Below, piece by piece: positions 35,070 to 45,760 of a DNA stretch of 64,000 nucleotides; position 1 is the stretch's first letter, and every line of letters starts with the position of its first letter. Source of the stretch: Thinopyrum elongatum. Lineage: Eukaryota; Streptophyta; Magnoliopsida; Poales; Poaceae. The notes under the pieces are model-generated. The model saw only the letters and a list, made by a program, of their open reading frames with translations, was not told where the DNA came from and did not search any database. A program made the translations under genes and the position numbers. The DNA lies in NCBI GenBank assembly GCA_011799875.1, contig CM022303.1, positions 280,694,850 to 280,758,849 of the forward strand. The letters run 5' to 3'.

Positions 35070-37400
35070 CCTGAAGGAGGCGCCGGGCGCGCCTTCCTAT
35101 GCGGGAGGAAGAGGCGCCCCAGCAGCGGGCGCGGAGCCTGGGGCGACGCCAGTGGGTTTTTGGTCTCCGGATGACTCTTGGGGAGAAGTTGCTTCTTCTT
35201 CGTGGGGGTGGCCTCGGGAGGCAGGATGCCACCTTCGTGGCCGATGTGGGCGATGTCAAAGTCGATGAGCTCGGTGTGGTAGTTGTTGCACTTGCCAAAG
35301 GTGATAGGGAGGCACACCTGCCCCAGGGGGACGATGGAACCGTCGGTCACTCCAGAGAATGGACTGGTGGGCATGAGCTGGCCACAGGGCACTTGAAGCA
35401 TCTCGAAGGTCTCGACAGAGAGCGCATTGAGACCAGCACCGCCGTTGATGAGAGTCTTGGTGACAGAGACATTGCTGATGGTGGGCATGCAGAGCATGGG
35501 GACCGCGCCGGCAGTGGCCGCGCACCTGAGGTGATCCTTGGAGTCGAAGGTGATGGCGTACCGCGACCACCTGAGGGGGCGCGCGACCTCGAGCTTCGGG
35601 AGGGCCGCGTTCACCTCATGAGAGAACTGCTTGAAGATGCAGTTCGAGGCGGGGGCCTGGGCGCCACCAAGGATGCAGGCAATCGCACGAGGTTCCTGGA
35701 AGCCCCCAGCCCCATCGTCCTGATGGTTGTCATCGTTCCTTCTTGGTGGTGGTGGCAGCGGAGGGAGGCCAGCGTTGCCCTGAGGACGGGCCTCACGAGG
35801 CTAATCACGCTAGGGGCCATCGCGGGGCTGAATCGCTAGCGATCCTCGCGAGGCTGGTCACGCCAATCCTGACGAGGGTTCTGGTTGTCCCAGCGGCCTC
35901 CGCCGCGGCCTCCTCCACGGCCATAGCCACGGCCGCTGCGCTCGGGGCGGCGGCCCAGGCGCTCGTCTTGGAGCGCCCTGAGCTCCTGGCAGTTGTTGGT
36001 GTTGTGGGTGTGAACATTGTGGAAGACGCAGAAAGGGCGGTTATCCTTGGCTCGGTCATCGCGGTCATGGCCACGCTTCAACTCGGGCTCTGCTGCCAGC
36101 ACGGTGGGGCCCTTGCGCTTTGCCTCCTTGGCCTTGGTCTTCTTGTCTTTGGGATCGACGTCAGGGAGCTTGAGAAGGGAGAGACGGCCTTCTTCTGCCC
36201 TAGTGCATCTGTCCGCCAGGTTGAACATCTACAGCACCGTGCACAGGTCATCATGGATGGCGAGCTCCTCGCTCATCTTGACGTCCGTGACGCCCTCGGT
36301 GAACGCCGAGATGATGGCTTCATCCGAGGCTTTCGGGATCTTGATGTGAATGTTGGTGAAGCGTTAAGTGTACTTGCGGAGGGTTTCACCCGGCTGCTGC
36401 TTCACGCACCGCGGGTCGGTGACGGTGAGAGCACGGTCGCGGGTACCCTGGAAGTTGGCGATGAAACGCTCGCGAAGCTCATCCCAGGAGGAGATTGACC
36501 CCTCAGGGAGGTGCAAGATCCAAGAGCGCGCGCCATCCTTGAGAGCCATGGGGAACCAGTTCGCCATGACCTTGTCATCGCCATTCGCCTAATCGATGCT
36601 CAGCGAGTAGAGCTGGAGGAACTCTGCACGGTCCGGGGTGCCATCGTAACATGGGGGCAGGTCTGGCTTGAACTTGCCGGGCCAAACGACGCGGCACAGT
36701 TCTGGGGTGAAGGCGCTGCAGCCCGCCGCGCTTACGGGCGCGGCCCGCGCGAGGGGAGCGTGGTCCTGACGCCCATGCGCTGCAGCCTCCAGAGCTGCCC
36801 GGTCTTGGTGCTGGCGTGGCGGTGCGGGGAGCGCACGCGCGTCGTACTACGGCTGCTGCACCACCTGGCAGCTAGCCTCATCTCGTGCCGGCGCAGGTGC
36901 CCCGCGTGGCGGGTCGCGCGGACGCACGTCGCGCCTGGGCTCGGCGTTGGCGTTGCGCAGAGGAGGAGGCGGAGGCGCGTCGTGAGCTATGTCGCCCGCA
37001 CGGGAGGGCCGGGGACGGAGCGAGTGGGATGGTGTCGGGGCCTCGCCGGCGGCATTGACGAGCTCGGTGATGCGGCCCAGCCAGGTGTCGTAGTCCTCGT
37101 TGGCGGGGCGATAGCGCAGCAGCTCCCGCGCCATGAGCAGCGCAGCCTGCGCATTCGCCGGCCCGCGGCGAGCATGGGAAGATGACCCCGTGACGGGGGT
37201 GAGGGAAGGTGTGGCGGTGCGGCCATCACGCTGCACGGAGGGCGGCGGCGAAGAGTCCTGCCGCTCATGAGCAGCAGGGGCGGTGGCAGCGTTAGCTGCG
37301 GGAGAAGCAGAGCGGCGCGGCACACCGCAGCCCACGGGTGCCGTCTAGGCAACGCGAGCGGCCCGGTGCTCGGCGCGAACTCAGTGGGCGTCGGCCATGG
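35030..37400 (-). pseudogene. gag: Gypsy gag-protease, several stops and shifts
   Basis: Reading right to left. The N-terminal part is Pro/Ala/Arg-rich, then AQAALLMARELLRYRPANED and DTWLGRITELVNAA (about 37150-37040). The gag core follows (LPPCYDGTPDRAEFLQLYSL, about 36650-36600; MANWFPMALKDGARSWILHL; SSWDELRERFIANFQG), then TNIHIKIPKASDEAIISAF and a zinc-knuckle-like PFCVFHNVHTHNTNNC (about 36030). The protease (35614-35030) reads TKTLINGGAGLNALSVETFE, then PLGQVCLPITFG. The usual protease motif is DGG(S/A); here Asp is Asn, so the active site is lost. Stops interrupt the gag frame at about 36592, 36364 and 36229, and shifts separate gag from protease. The wording fits the Tat lineage. Gag forms the particle; protease cuts the polyprotein. 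Confidence 0.75.
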
Positions 37401-37467
37401 GAGCGACTAAGCAGAGACGAAGCAAAGAGGAAGGGAGTTTCGACACGCCCCTACCTGGAGCGCCAAA

Positions 37468-38370
37468 TGTCGGAATCAGGGCTCCGCGGACCCAACAAGG
37501 TTCGAACTCTGGAGCGTGTACGAAGATCTAGCCTAGCCATAGCCTCAAGCTCATCGCTCCATGGCTTGGCCTCGTCGAGTTCGTGCGAGCAGGGAAAGAG
37601 GGGACACAGTAGTTTATCTAGGTTCGGGCCACCTTGCGGTGTAAAACCCTACTCCTGCTTTGTGGTGGATTGGCCTCATGAGGAGGATGAGGATGAACTA
37701 GTATAGTGGGTGAGCAGCCTCGCGAGGGCTCAGTAGGTGAGAATGGGTCTGCCCCCCAAAGATCTCTGCGCGAAAAGGATCCCTCTCTATGGTGGAGACT
37801 AGCCTATATTTATAGAGGCCTTGGTCCTTTTCCCTCATAGCTTAGGCGGGAAGGGATTCCACAACGCCCAATTTGAAAGGGGACAAGAGGTACATCTTAT
37901 CCTGATGAAAGGTGGTCTTCGCCTGCAAAGCTTCTGGCCATGACGCAATGGTGGGCTCGGTGATGACATCCGCCCTGCCGAGCTCGTGGTCTTGGTCTTG
38001 TTGCACCGGAATGGAAACCTTTGGGGGATCCCTCGGGAACCCGCGATGGTCCTTGCCTCCTTAGCACGAAAGAGGAAATTGTCCTCCTCTACACTCGCTG
38101 ACGCCCGCCTGGCCTTGGTCGTCATGGCTCACGTCATCGCGAGCCTCATGAGGCGGGGTACCTGCATAGAGATCTCCGCTCCTCGGGAAGCAGGCTCGGA
38201 AAGCCGCCCCTCGGGAGGTCTTGATGTCGTTCGCCTCGCGAGGCCGGTGGGCCCTCGTGAGGGCCTTGCTCGCAGAGTCTTGTAGCTGGGCCATACTAGG
38301 CCGTCGACGGGGCCACGCGCTGGGCCGTAGGCAGGCAAGTCTGGGTACCCCCGATCCCAGAACGCCGACA
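37468..38370 (-). repeat. Tat-like LTR, 5' LTR of the minus-strand element (903 bp)
   Basis: On the plus strand it runs TGTCGGAATCAGGGCTCC ... CCAGAACGCCGACA, with TGTCGG/CCGACA inverted ends. On the minus strand it is followed by tttggcgctccaggtagggg, the probable primer site, whose tRNA I cannot name, and then gag. The same LTR occurs at 57353-62502 (split) and in part at 48692-49093. Confidence 0.85.
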
Positions 38371-38396
38371 TCGGCAATGGCGACAGAAAAGATTCT

Positions 38397-39915
38397 TGAT
38401 GACCCAAAAGTATAGGGGATCAATCATACTCCTTTTGATAAGTAAGTGTGTCGTACCCAACGAGGAGCAGAAGGAAATGACAAGCGCTTTTCAGCAAGGT
38501 ATTCTCTGCAAGTACTGAAAGTAGCGGTAACAGATACTTTTGTAGCAAGATAATTAGTAACAAGTGGCAAGTATCAAAAGTAACAAAGGTGAATCAAGGT
38601 GGCCCAATCCTTTTTATAGCAAAGGACAAGCCAGAACAATCTCTTAAAATAAGCAAAGCATTCTCGAGGACACATGGGAATTACCATCTAGATACTTTCA
38701 TCATGTTTATTTGATTCCCGTTCGCTACTTTGGTAATTTGATATGTGGGTGGACCGGTGCTTGGGTGATGTTCTTACTTGAACAAGCCTCCCACTTATGA
38801 CTACCCCCTCTCGCAAGCATCCGCAACTACGAAAGAAGAATTAAGATAAATCTAACCATAGCATGAAACATATGGATCCAAATCGGCCCCTTATGGAATA
38901 AGGCATAAACTATGGTTTAAGCTTCTGTCACTCTAGCAACCCATCATCTACTTATTACTCCACAATTTCTTCCCTTAGGCCCAAGTATGGTGAAGTGTCA
39001 TGTAGTCTACGTTCACATGACACTACTAAAGGAAGCAACAACATACATATGATTAAAATATCGAACGAATACCAAATTCACATGATTACTTATAACAAGA
39101 CTTCTCCCATGTCCTCAAGAACAAAAGTAACTATTCACAAATCATATTCATGTTCAAGATTAGAGGGGTATTGAATATCATCAAGGATCTGAATATATAA
39201 TCTTCCACCAAATAAACCAACTAGCATCAACTACGAGATGTAATCAACACTACTAGCAACCCACAAGTACCAATATGAGGTTTTGAGACAAAGATTGAAT
39301 ACAAGAGATGAACTAGGGTTTGAGATGAGATGCTACTGGTGAAGATGTTGAAGAAGATTGGTCCTCCCACGATGAGAGGATCGTTGATGATGTCGATGGC
39401 TTTGATTTCCCCCTCCCGGAGGAAAGTATCCTCGACGGAATCGCTCCATCGGAGAGCAAAAGTCCTCCTGCCTAGGTTCCGCCTCGAGACGGCGGCGCTT
39501 TGTCCTGAAAATCCTTCCTTTATTTTTCTAGGTTAAAACCCTTCATATAGCAAAAGATGGGGGTCGGAGGTCTGCCAGGGGCCCCACAAGGCATCAGGGC
39601 ACGCCCAGGGGTGGTCGCGCCCTGTTGCCTTGTGGGAAACTGGTGGCCCCCCTCTTGTACTTCTTCACTCAAGTATTTTTTTATATATTCGATTAAAATT
39701 CTTCGTGAAATTTTAGGTCATTTGGAGCTCTGCAGAATAGGTATATCTGATGTAGCTTTTTCAGGTCTAGAATTCCAGCTGCCGGCAATCTCCCTCTTTA
39801 TGTAAATCTTGCTAATTAAGATAGAAAAGGCATTAGAATTGCATCACAAAGTGTAATAATGATCAAAAACATCATAAATAATAGTAGGAAAACATGATGC
39901 AAAATGGACGTATCA
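38397..39915 (-). mobile_element. Solo LTR of another Gypsy family (TGATACGTCCATTTTGC type), 1519 bp
   Basis: On the plus strand it runs TGATGACCCAAAAGTATAGGGG ... AAAATGGACGTATCA, the complement of an LTR starting TGATACGTCCATTTTGC. I know such LTRs from Triticeae Gypsy elements. Flanks are attct and ggtgg, so there is no target duplication, pointing to recombination between different copies or a deletion beside it. Confidence 0.75.
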
Positions 39916-40513
39916 GGTGGAATGGAATGTGTACGTGCATTAATTCACCCAATACCTTCTGATGTGGATTCCCTCTTAATAGTATGGGTTTCTTACAATC
40001 AAAGAAATAAAACACGTAGAAAACACCGTCTTTGATCTTTTCCATTCGGAGGGAATGCCAAACGTCTTGCACCAAACTAAGTGTACCTGAGTAACTTGGT
40101 ACACGATAGTCCGCAAAGTGAGTTGTCATCATCACCAAAACACTAAGGCGGGAAATGCCCTAACAGTATGCCTCCTTATCAACTTCATCATGAACTTTCT
40201 ATGGAGTGTGCTTGGGCTATATACCAATTGCCAAGCTAGTGACCTAATAGTGGACCACTTGTTTAATGGGATTGTTAGGATTTGTTCTAGGTTAATGTCC
40301 TTAGGATTTCTTCCAGAATTTCCTTTTATCTGATTGGAAACATCCACCTCCTGACCATGTCAAATTTGCAACATTGCTTTCTTCCAAATTCTTTGTATAT
40401 TCCAAACACCTACTCCAATTTTTTTTGCAATGTCTTGCTTATCAGTTCTCTTAAAATGGCCTCCTCTACTGTAGAAAAAGTGTATGCAATGCTACATAAG
40501 CAGCAAATTTTTG
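39916..40513. other. Unassigned AT-rich DNA
   Basis: I see no TE terminus, no conserved coding text and no repeat. Small ORFs (for example 39872-40138 minus, 40118-40333 plus) have no recognisable motif. Confidence 0.4.
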
Positions 40514-40803
40514 CTAGTCATTGAGGGTTTTATTTTTTCTTGCAACTTGCCCAACAGCTGCACCAAGAAATACAACAAAGAAATGATTAAATGAAATGAT
40601 GAAATAATCAAGTGATGAAGCGATGAAATGATCAACTGTAACTGTATCTAATTTTTGAACATTTTCATCTCCTTCCATTCCATCGCCTGCATCTCCTTCC
40701 ATTTCATCGCCTACATCTCCTTCCATTTCATTTTCTGCATATTCATCCATTTCATCCGCATCTTCTGTAGGTGGAGTGCAGTTGAGGTCTGGGAGCTCCA
40801 TTT
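40514..40803 (-). CDS. Hypothetical acidic N-terminal exon
   Basis: ATG at 40803 opens MELPDLNCTPPTEDADEMDE, followed by three 8-residue repeats around GDEMEGD (DNA repeat cctccttccatttcatcg-like, about 40664-40735) and then a hydrophobic stretch FIISFNHFFVVFLGAAVG. The DLN-x-x-PP opening plus acidic repeats reminds me of N-termini of FAR1/Mutator-related proteins, but there is no domain to prove it. The hydrophobic part may already be intron. A GTA/GAA microsatellite lies directly upstream. Confidence 0.3.
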
Positions 40804-40824
40804 TCTCCTGAAGATATGAATATG

Positions 40825-41180
40825 CAAGATGAAGAACAAGAACAAGTACAAGTAGAAGTAGAAGTAGAAATCCTTGTTGCATATAAGGCAGAGTGAAGAT
40901 GAAGTAGAAGCAGAAATCCAAGTAGAAGTAGAAGATGAAGTAGAAGAAGTAGAAGTAGAAGTAGAAGTAGAAGTAGAAGTAGAAGTAGAAGTAGAAGTAG
41001 AAGAAGAACAAGTACAAGAACAAGAAGAACAAGTAGAAGAAGAACAAGTACAAGAAGAAGTAGAAGAACAAGAAGAAGAGCAAGAAGAAGAAGAAGAAGT
41101 AGAAGTAGAAGTAGAAGTAGAAGTAGAAGTAGAAGTAGAAGTAGAACAAGTAGACGAAGAACAGGTACAAGATGAAGAAG
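40825..41180. repeat. GTA/GAA hexamer-like microsatellite
   Basis: About 350 bases of gaagta, gaacaa and gaagaa units, purine-rich on the plus strand. Read on the plus strand it gives an open Val-Glu/Gln repeat frame (40874-41197); on the minus strand open Leu- or Tyr/Phe-rich frames. These are by-products of the repeat. Confidence 0.95.
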
Positions 41181-41182
41181 TA

Positions 41183-41430
41183 GAAGCACTTAGCTAAATA
41201 TTTATGCACCTAGGTGCATATTAATTCAGCAAAGTCCTTTACAAAGCACTCTGCTGAATTTTTATGCACATAGGTGTATACAAGTTCAGCAAAGTGGTTT
41301 AAAAAGCACTTAACTGAATTTTTATGCACCTAGGTGCATATAAATTCAGCAAAGTGCTTTTTAAAGCACTTAACTCAATTTTTATGCACATAGGTGCATA
41401 TTAATTCAGCAAAGTGCTTTAAAAAGCACT
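41183..41430. repeat. Array of four 60 bp palindromic units
   Basis: Units start at 41183, 41243, 41303 and 41363, with the first bases of a fifth at 41423. Each reads aaagcactt, ctgaattt, a core like TATGCACCTAGGTGCATA (a perfect 18 bp palindrome in units 1 and 3), then aaattcag and aagtgcttt, so left and right halves are reverse complements over nearly the whole unit. Each could form a cruciform. Family unknown. Confidence 0.92.
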
Positions 41431-41715
41431 TAGCATTCATTTTAAATCAAGAATGACAATAAGCATTCCATTTTCAAAAGAATGGCAATAATCATTCATT
41501 TTAAATCAAGAATGACAATAAGCATTCATTTTAAATCAAGACTGACAATAAGCATTCCATTTTCAAAAGAATGACAATAATCATTCATTTTAAATCAAGA
41601 ATGACAATAAGCATTCATTTTAAATCAAGACTGACAATAAGCATTCCATTTTCAAAAGAATGACAATAAGCATTCATTTTAAATCAAGAATGACAATAAG
41701 CATTCCATTTTTAGT
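41428..41715. repeat. 29/30 bp tandem array with higher order
   Basis: Two unit types alternate: aagcattcattttaaatcaag followed by aatgacaat (30 bp) and aagcattccattttc followed by aaaagaatgacaat (29 bp). About nine and a half units follow the order X Y X X Y X X Y X Y, so an 89 bp trio is visible. It follows the palindrome array directly. Confidence 0.9.
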
Positions 41716-42502
41716 GTAATTGTGTAACTATGTCAGTGTAATTGTGTAACTCAAGTTGATTTAAAATTTTAGTTAGCTGGCCAGTTTCTACTATATTTGT
41801 TGTACTCATTATTTTTGTACTGCAGAAACCCAACTTCCTCACAAGTCTTAATTTGGAGTACAAAAGTTGCCTTGTTGTCATTAACTCAAGAAGCAAAACC
41901 AGCACTAGTAGTATTATGTTGCTCCTCTTTTTGCACTGTCTGCTACTCATGGAATTCTAGTAGTGCAAGCCATGCCACTAGAAATCTCTCTTTGAGTGTT
42001 GCATTGTGTCAACAATTACACAGGTACATTAAAATCTTGCATTGTGTCACCTGCCACTAGAAAGCTCTCTTTGACCCATTGGTCATTCATACATATCCTG
42101 GTAGAAACTATAGGAGTACATATCAGCACTACTCCTTTGGCATTTATCTGTATCCTTTGGAGTATTAGTCAACATGTTTATCTCCCACCTAGGAGTACTC
42201 AAGAAAGCACCTAACTGAATTTGCTACTTAAAAAATTTCCAAAGCACCTCACTGACCATATAAATTCAGCAAAGCACCTTACTAAACATATAAATTTGGC
42301 ATTTATCTGCGTCGGTTGTTTTAAAAATGTGTAACTGTGTCAGTTGTTTAAAAATGGAGTAAATCAACCATTTTCATACTGACCATATATTGCTTGTTGT
42401 GAACATTTTTAAACTGGCCATATATGTCAAGTTAATAGTAAATCAAGAAATGCCAAGTTAACAGTAAATAAAGTTAAATGGAAAGCAAGTCACTGCGATA
42501 AC
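41716..42502. other. Unassigned AT-rich DNA
   Basis: Short phrases of the palindrome array reappear in degraded form (aaattcagcaaagcacctt, about 42260-42285). The phrase (gcattgtgtca) occurs twice near 42000-42045. No coding text or TE terminus recognised. Confidence 0.4.
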
Positions 42503-43449
42503 TGCTACTTGTGAGCTATGTTGGGATTTTGCTCGAAAAGGAGAGGATATGCAGTACAGTGGAGATAAGTATTTCCCCCGGTGAGAACCAAGGTTTATCG
42601 AACCAATAGGAGAATCATGCAAAGCCTCGTGAACAACACCTGGACACCCAAAAACAAATACTTGCACCCAATGCGAACAAGAGGGTTGTCAATCCCCTTG
42701 GCGGTTACTTGCAAGGATTAAATCTTGTAGTGGTAGATAGAAAAATTGCAAAATAAAATAAAAGTAATAAAATTGCAGCAAGGTATTTTTGTGTTTTTGT
42801 ATATATGATAATGATAGATCCGGGGGCCATAGTTTTCACTAGAGGCTTCTCTCTTGAACATAGCATACGGTGGGTAAACAAATTACTGTTGGGCAATTGA
42901 TAGAAAAGCGCATAGTTATGACGATATTCAAGGCAATGATCATGTATATAGGCATCACGTCCGAGAGAGGTAGACCGACTCCTGCCTGCATCTACTACTA
43001 TTACTCCACACATCGACCGCTATCCAGCATGTACCTAGAGTATTAAGTTCATAAAGAACGGAGTAACGCCTTAAGCAAGATGACATGATGTAGACAAAGT
43101 AAACCCAATTAATATGAATAAACCCCATCTTTTTACCCTTAATGGCAACAATACAAATACGTGTCATGTCTCTTTTTGTCACTGGGATTGAGCAACGCAA
43201 GTTCAAACCCATCACAAAGCACCTCTCCCATTGCAAGATAAATCAATCTAGTTGGCCAAACCAAACAGGTAGATCGGAGAGAAATACAAAGCTATAACAA
43301 TCATGCATAAAAGAGTTCAGAGAAGACTCAAATAATATTCATGAATAATCTGATCATAAGCCCACAATTCATCAGATCCCAACAAACACATCGCAAAAAA
43401 GGATTACATCGAATAGATCTCCAAGAACATCAAGGAGAACATGTATTGA
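42503..43449 (-). repeat. Sabrina/WHAM-like LTR fragment, reverse, truncated
   Basis: It starts TGCTACTTGTGAGC (LTR end, reversed) and follows the complement of the family LTR up to aacatcaaggagaacatg at about 43449, then stops. The promoter-side 500 bp are missing. CACTA DNA begins 28 bases later. Confidence 0.82.
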
Positions 43450-43499
43450 CACTATTGCTGGATGCTGCTAACGCGGCACTACAATGAGAGACCCTTCGA

Positions 43500-44190
43500 C
43501 GAAACTGTGTGCGATGCATTAATCACAAACGATGATGTAATAAAACCGTAAAAAATGATACAAAACATTTGCGATGGCAGAGACATCAAACACGATTCAG
43601 ATTATAGTTGTGTGTGCGATGTGTGGCATACAGTTCACTCATATGAACTATTTGCGATGAGCATAACAACAGAAATAGACAGCCCAGATGAAGGTGTGTG
43701 TGCGATATACGGCATACAGTTCACTCGGATGAACTGTTTGTGACTAGGCAACACAACAGAAACGGTCAGCCAGATCAAGGTGTGTGCAATAGAGGGAATA
43801 CAGTTCACTCGGATGAATAGAAACAGTTCAACTTAACAAGATGTGTGTGATACACGGAAAACAAGTCCGTAATAAAAAATGTGTGGGAAGACCGATAATA
43901 ACATAGACGATTGGTGCTAATAAGCCGTGTGTGTTGTTAGCAAATGCTTGATGGTATATAAAATTGTCAGCGATTGATGAATTCATCACCGACAGTTTCC
44001 CTAGTATGGTCCGTGTGCGATGTTATTGCATACAGAACAGCAACATATATACTTATAAGGACATGATTGCATAACAAAATTAAACATCCAATTACATAGG
44101 TGGCTAGTACACACATGACATTTGCACACACCAAAGTATAATATTACATGCATAATTAACTAGGATAAACGATCATATGATCATCCTCTA
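43500..44190. repeat. CACTA subterminal repeats
   Basis: Repeated short phrases: tgtgcgat (at least six times), atacagttcactc followed by gatgaact (three times, forming small inverted repeats agttcactc/gatgaact), and caacagaaa. Such clusters are where CACTA transposases bind. Confidence 0.6.
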
Positions 44191-44890
44191 CTTCTTATTG
44201 TGACACTTGCCACCACTGCTCTGCTGGTGGATTGATTCGGCCTCGTCGATTACGGGAAGGAGGCACTCCCTCATGTCAACGATCCGCCTCTGCATCTCGT
44301 AGTATGTGTAAACGTTCTTGGCCGTGAACTTGAGGTGAGCTTCATCCAGTTGCTGCATCCAGGCCCCGTGCCAGGATATCCTACTTCATCTTTTCATAGT
44401 AGGGGTCGATGATGGCCGAGGCAAGTTCAACCAGGGAGTCCTTCTTCGTGCTTCCACAGACCTTGTAGTGGCCATGGATTTTGACAAGGTTCTTGCAGGG
44501 CAAGCCTGTAACCTTGAGCGCTTTTACATCGTCGGTGGTTTCCACCGTAGCAAAATTGTAGACGGTGCTGTTAACAAACCTGGTGAAATGGTCGCAAGGC
44601 TCTGTGGCCATACGGTAGTGGTAGATGATGACATGATGGCGCACGCACAACTGGGCGACGGCAACCTTCTGATCTATGACGGGATGACCGCCGCTGTACT
44701 GGAGGTCGATGCCGACCACCTTGTACTTGTCTCAAGCAAGCAACTGCTCCATGCTCTCCACTTTATGCTCGCCGAACTCGATTGGAGCGCCGCTAGATAT
44801 CCTCTCTATATGTGTTGTCGTGGGTGTGCTTGTTGTGTTGTGGGGCGCGATCGAAAGGTTGAAGAGACTAAGGTTATAATGGCCACGGGA
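44191..44890 (-). pseudogene. 3'-5' exonuclease-like (WRN/RNase D type) gene fragment in CACTA
   Basis: Reading right to left: EFGEHKVESMEQLLA, a TGA, then KYKVVGIDLQYSGG, KVAVAQLCVRHHVIIYHYRM, FVNSTVYNFATVETTDDVKA and DSLVELASAIIDPYYEKMK, a stop and a small deletion, then (shifted) EAHLKFTAKNVYTYYEMQRR and DMRECLLPVIDEAESI, ending at TAG 44191. Layout fits the DnaQ-like exonuclease fold: motif I (VGIDLQ), motif II (F-x-T-V-E-T-T-D-D) and motif III (K-x-x-A-K-N-x-Y). In active enzymes motif I has DxE and motif III YxxxD; here they read DLQ and KN, so catalytic residues are missing besides the frame damage. Captured host-like gene; function lost. Confidence 0.55.
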
Positions 44891-45760
44891 ATTAATGGGG
44901 AAGCCAGACAGCCTGGAATATCGGCACGCCCGGATGGCAGTTTTAATTTGCAGTGCGTAACTCCATCGTGTCGCACGTAACTGCATCGTGGTGACGCGCG
45001 CAGCGCAACCGCATGCATATGGGGCCCCAACGTGATCGTGCACCGGCCCCAACCACTGGCAGAGCGCACGTGGAGGGACGCGAGCAGAGCACTCCGTGGC
45101 CGCTTCAACAGCGAGCCACCATGTGCATATAGAAGTTGAACACGCAGGGAAAAGTCGTCCACAAATCGAGCGCATGGAGGGACGCAAGCAGAGCGCACCA
45201 CGGCGCCTAGCGGTGAGCAGAGCGCACCGAGGGACGCGAGCAGAGGCCAACACGGTGAGGTGAACTCGGGCAATGGACAGGGTGCATCGGCTAATTGTGT
45301 GGGAAGGCCGATAATAACAAAGACATTTCCTACTAATAAGTTGTGTGTATTCTTGGCAAATGATGCTTGCTGGTAAATTATTGTCTGCCATTCTTGAAAT
45401 CATCATTGACCTATTCCTTAGTTTAATCATTTGCCATGATTTGCTCAGTCTGCACAACATCTATGCTCTTTGTGTACAGAACAGTATTCTTTACTGTGAA
45501 TAGTGTGCTCTGTTGGGCACACAAGTATATGGATCATAGCCTTGGGCGAGCAATGTGCCCGCACGCGTTGTGCTATCTCGTTGTTCCTTCTATGCTAAGT
45601 TTCCATTAATTGATGACGTTTTATGAACACGCCACAGTTTCCCACCATTTCCTCATCGGTTTCCCGCTGCCACCCAGGGATACCGCGCATAAACCTAGGT
45701 GGCACGCGACACACTGAGGCAACAAGCGCAACCTATAGCCCATCCACCTTTTCCAAGCAT
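44891..45760. other. CACTA interior without recognised gene
   Basis: GC-rich DNA with repeated gag-cagagcgcac-like phrases (about 45060-45260), then AT-rich DNA with a second copy of the subterminal phrase (about 45295-45420). Predicted ORFs on the minus strand look like chance. Confidence 0.4.

Larger units (their letters stand above)
33083..38370 (-). mobile_element. Tat-lineage-like Gypsy, 5' half (LTR, gag, protease, RT remnant)
   Basis: In element orientation (right to left): LTR 38370-37468, gag and protease 37400-35030, collapsed reverse transcriptase 35069-34542, then about 1.4 kb non-coding to 33083, where element B ends. The non-coding end resembles 63860-64000, which belongs to the second Tat-like copy, so the two are one family. 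No 3' LTR. High GC, unlike the neighbouring Sabrina-like DNA. Confidence 0.75.

Noticed and set aside
35099..35839. 246-codon plus-strand ORF (and 35743-36498 plus)
   Set aside because: Antisense shadow of gag-protease; the minus strand has recognisable gag and protease text.
40874..41197. Val-Glu repeat ORF on the plus strand
   Set aside because: Pure product of the hexamer microsatellite.
40514..41209. Tyr/Phe-rich and Leu-rich minus-strand ORFs over the microsatellite, resembling membrane segments
   Set aside because: They are translations of a GTA/GAA repeat. Only the part from ATG 40803 has non-repetitive protein-like text.
41183..41715. CRISPR-like repeat-spacer pattern
   Set aside because: Units are tandem without unique spacers, and the DNA is plant nuclear; this is satellite-like repetition.
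44468..44980. 170-codon plus-strand ORF
   Set aside because: Antisense to the exonuclease-like text; no motif of its own.
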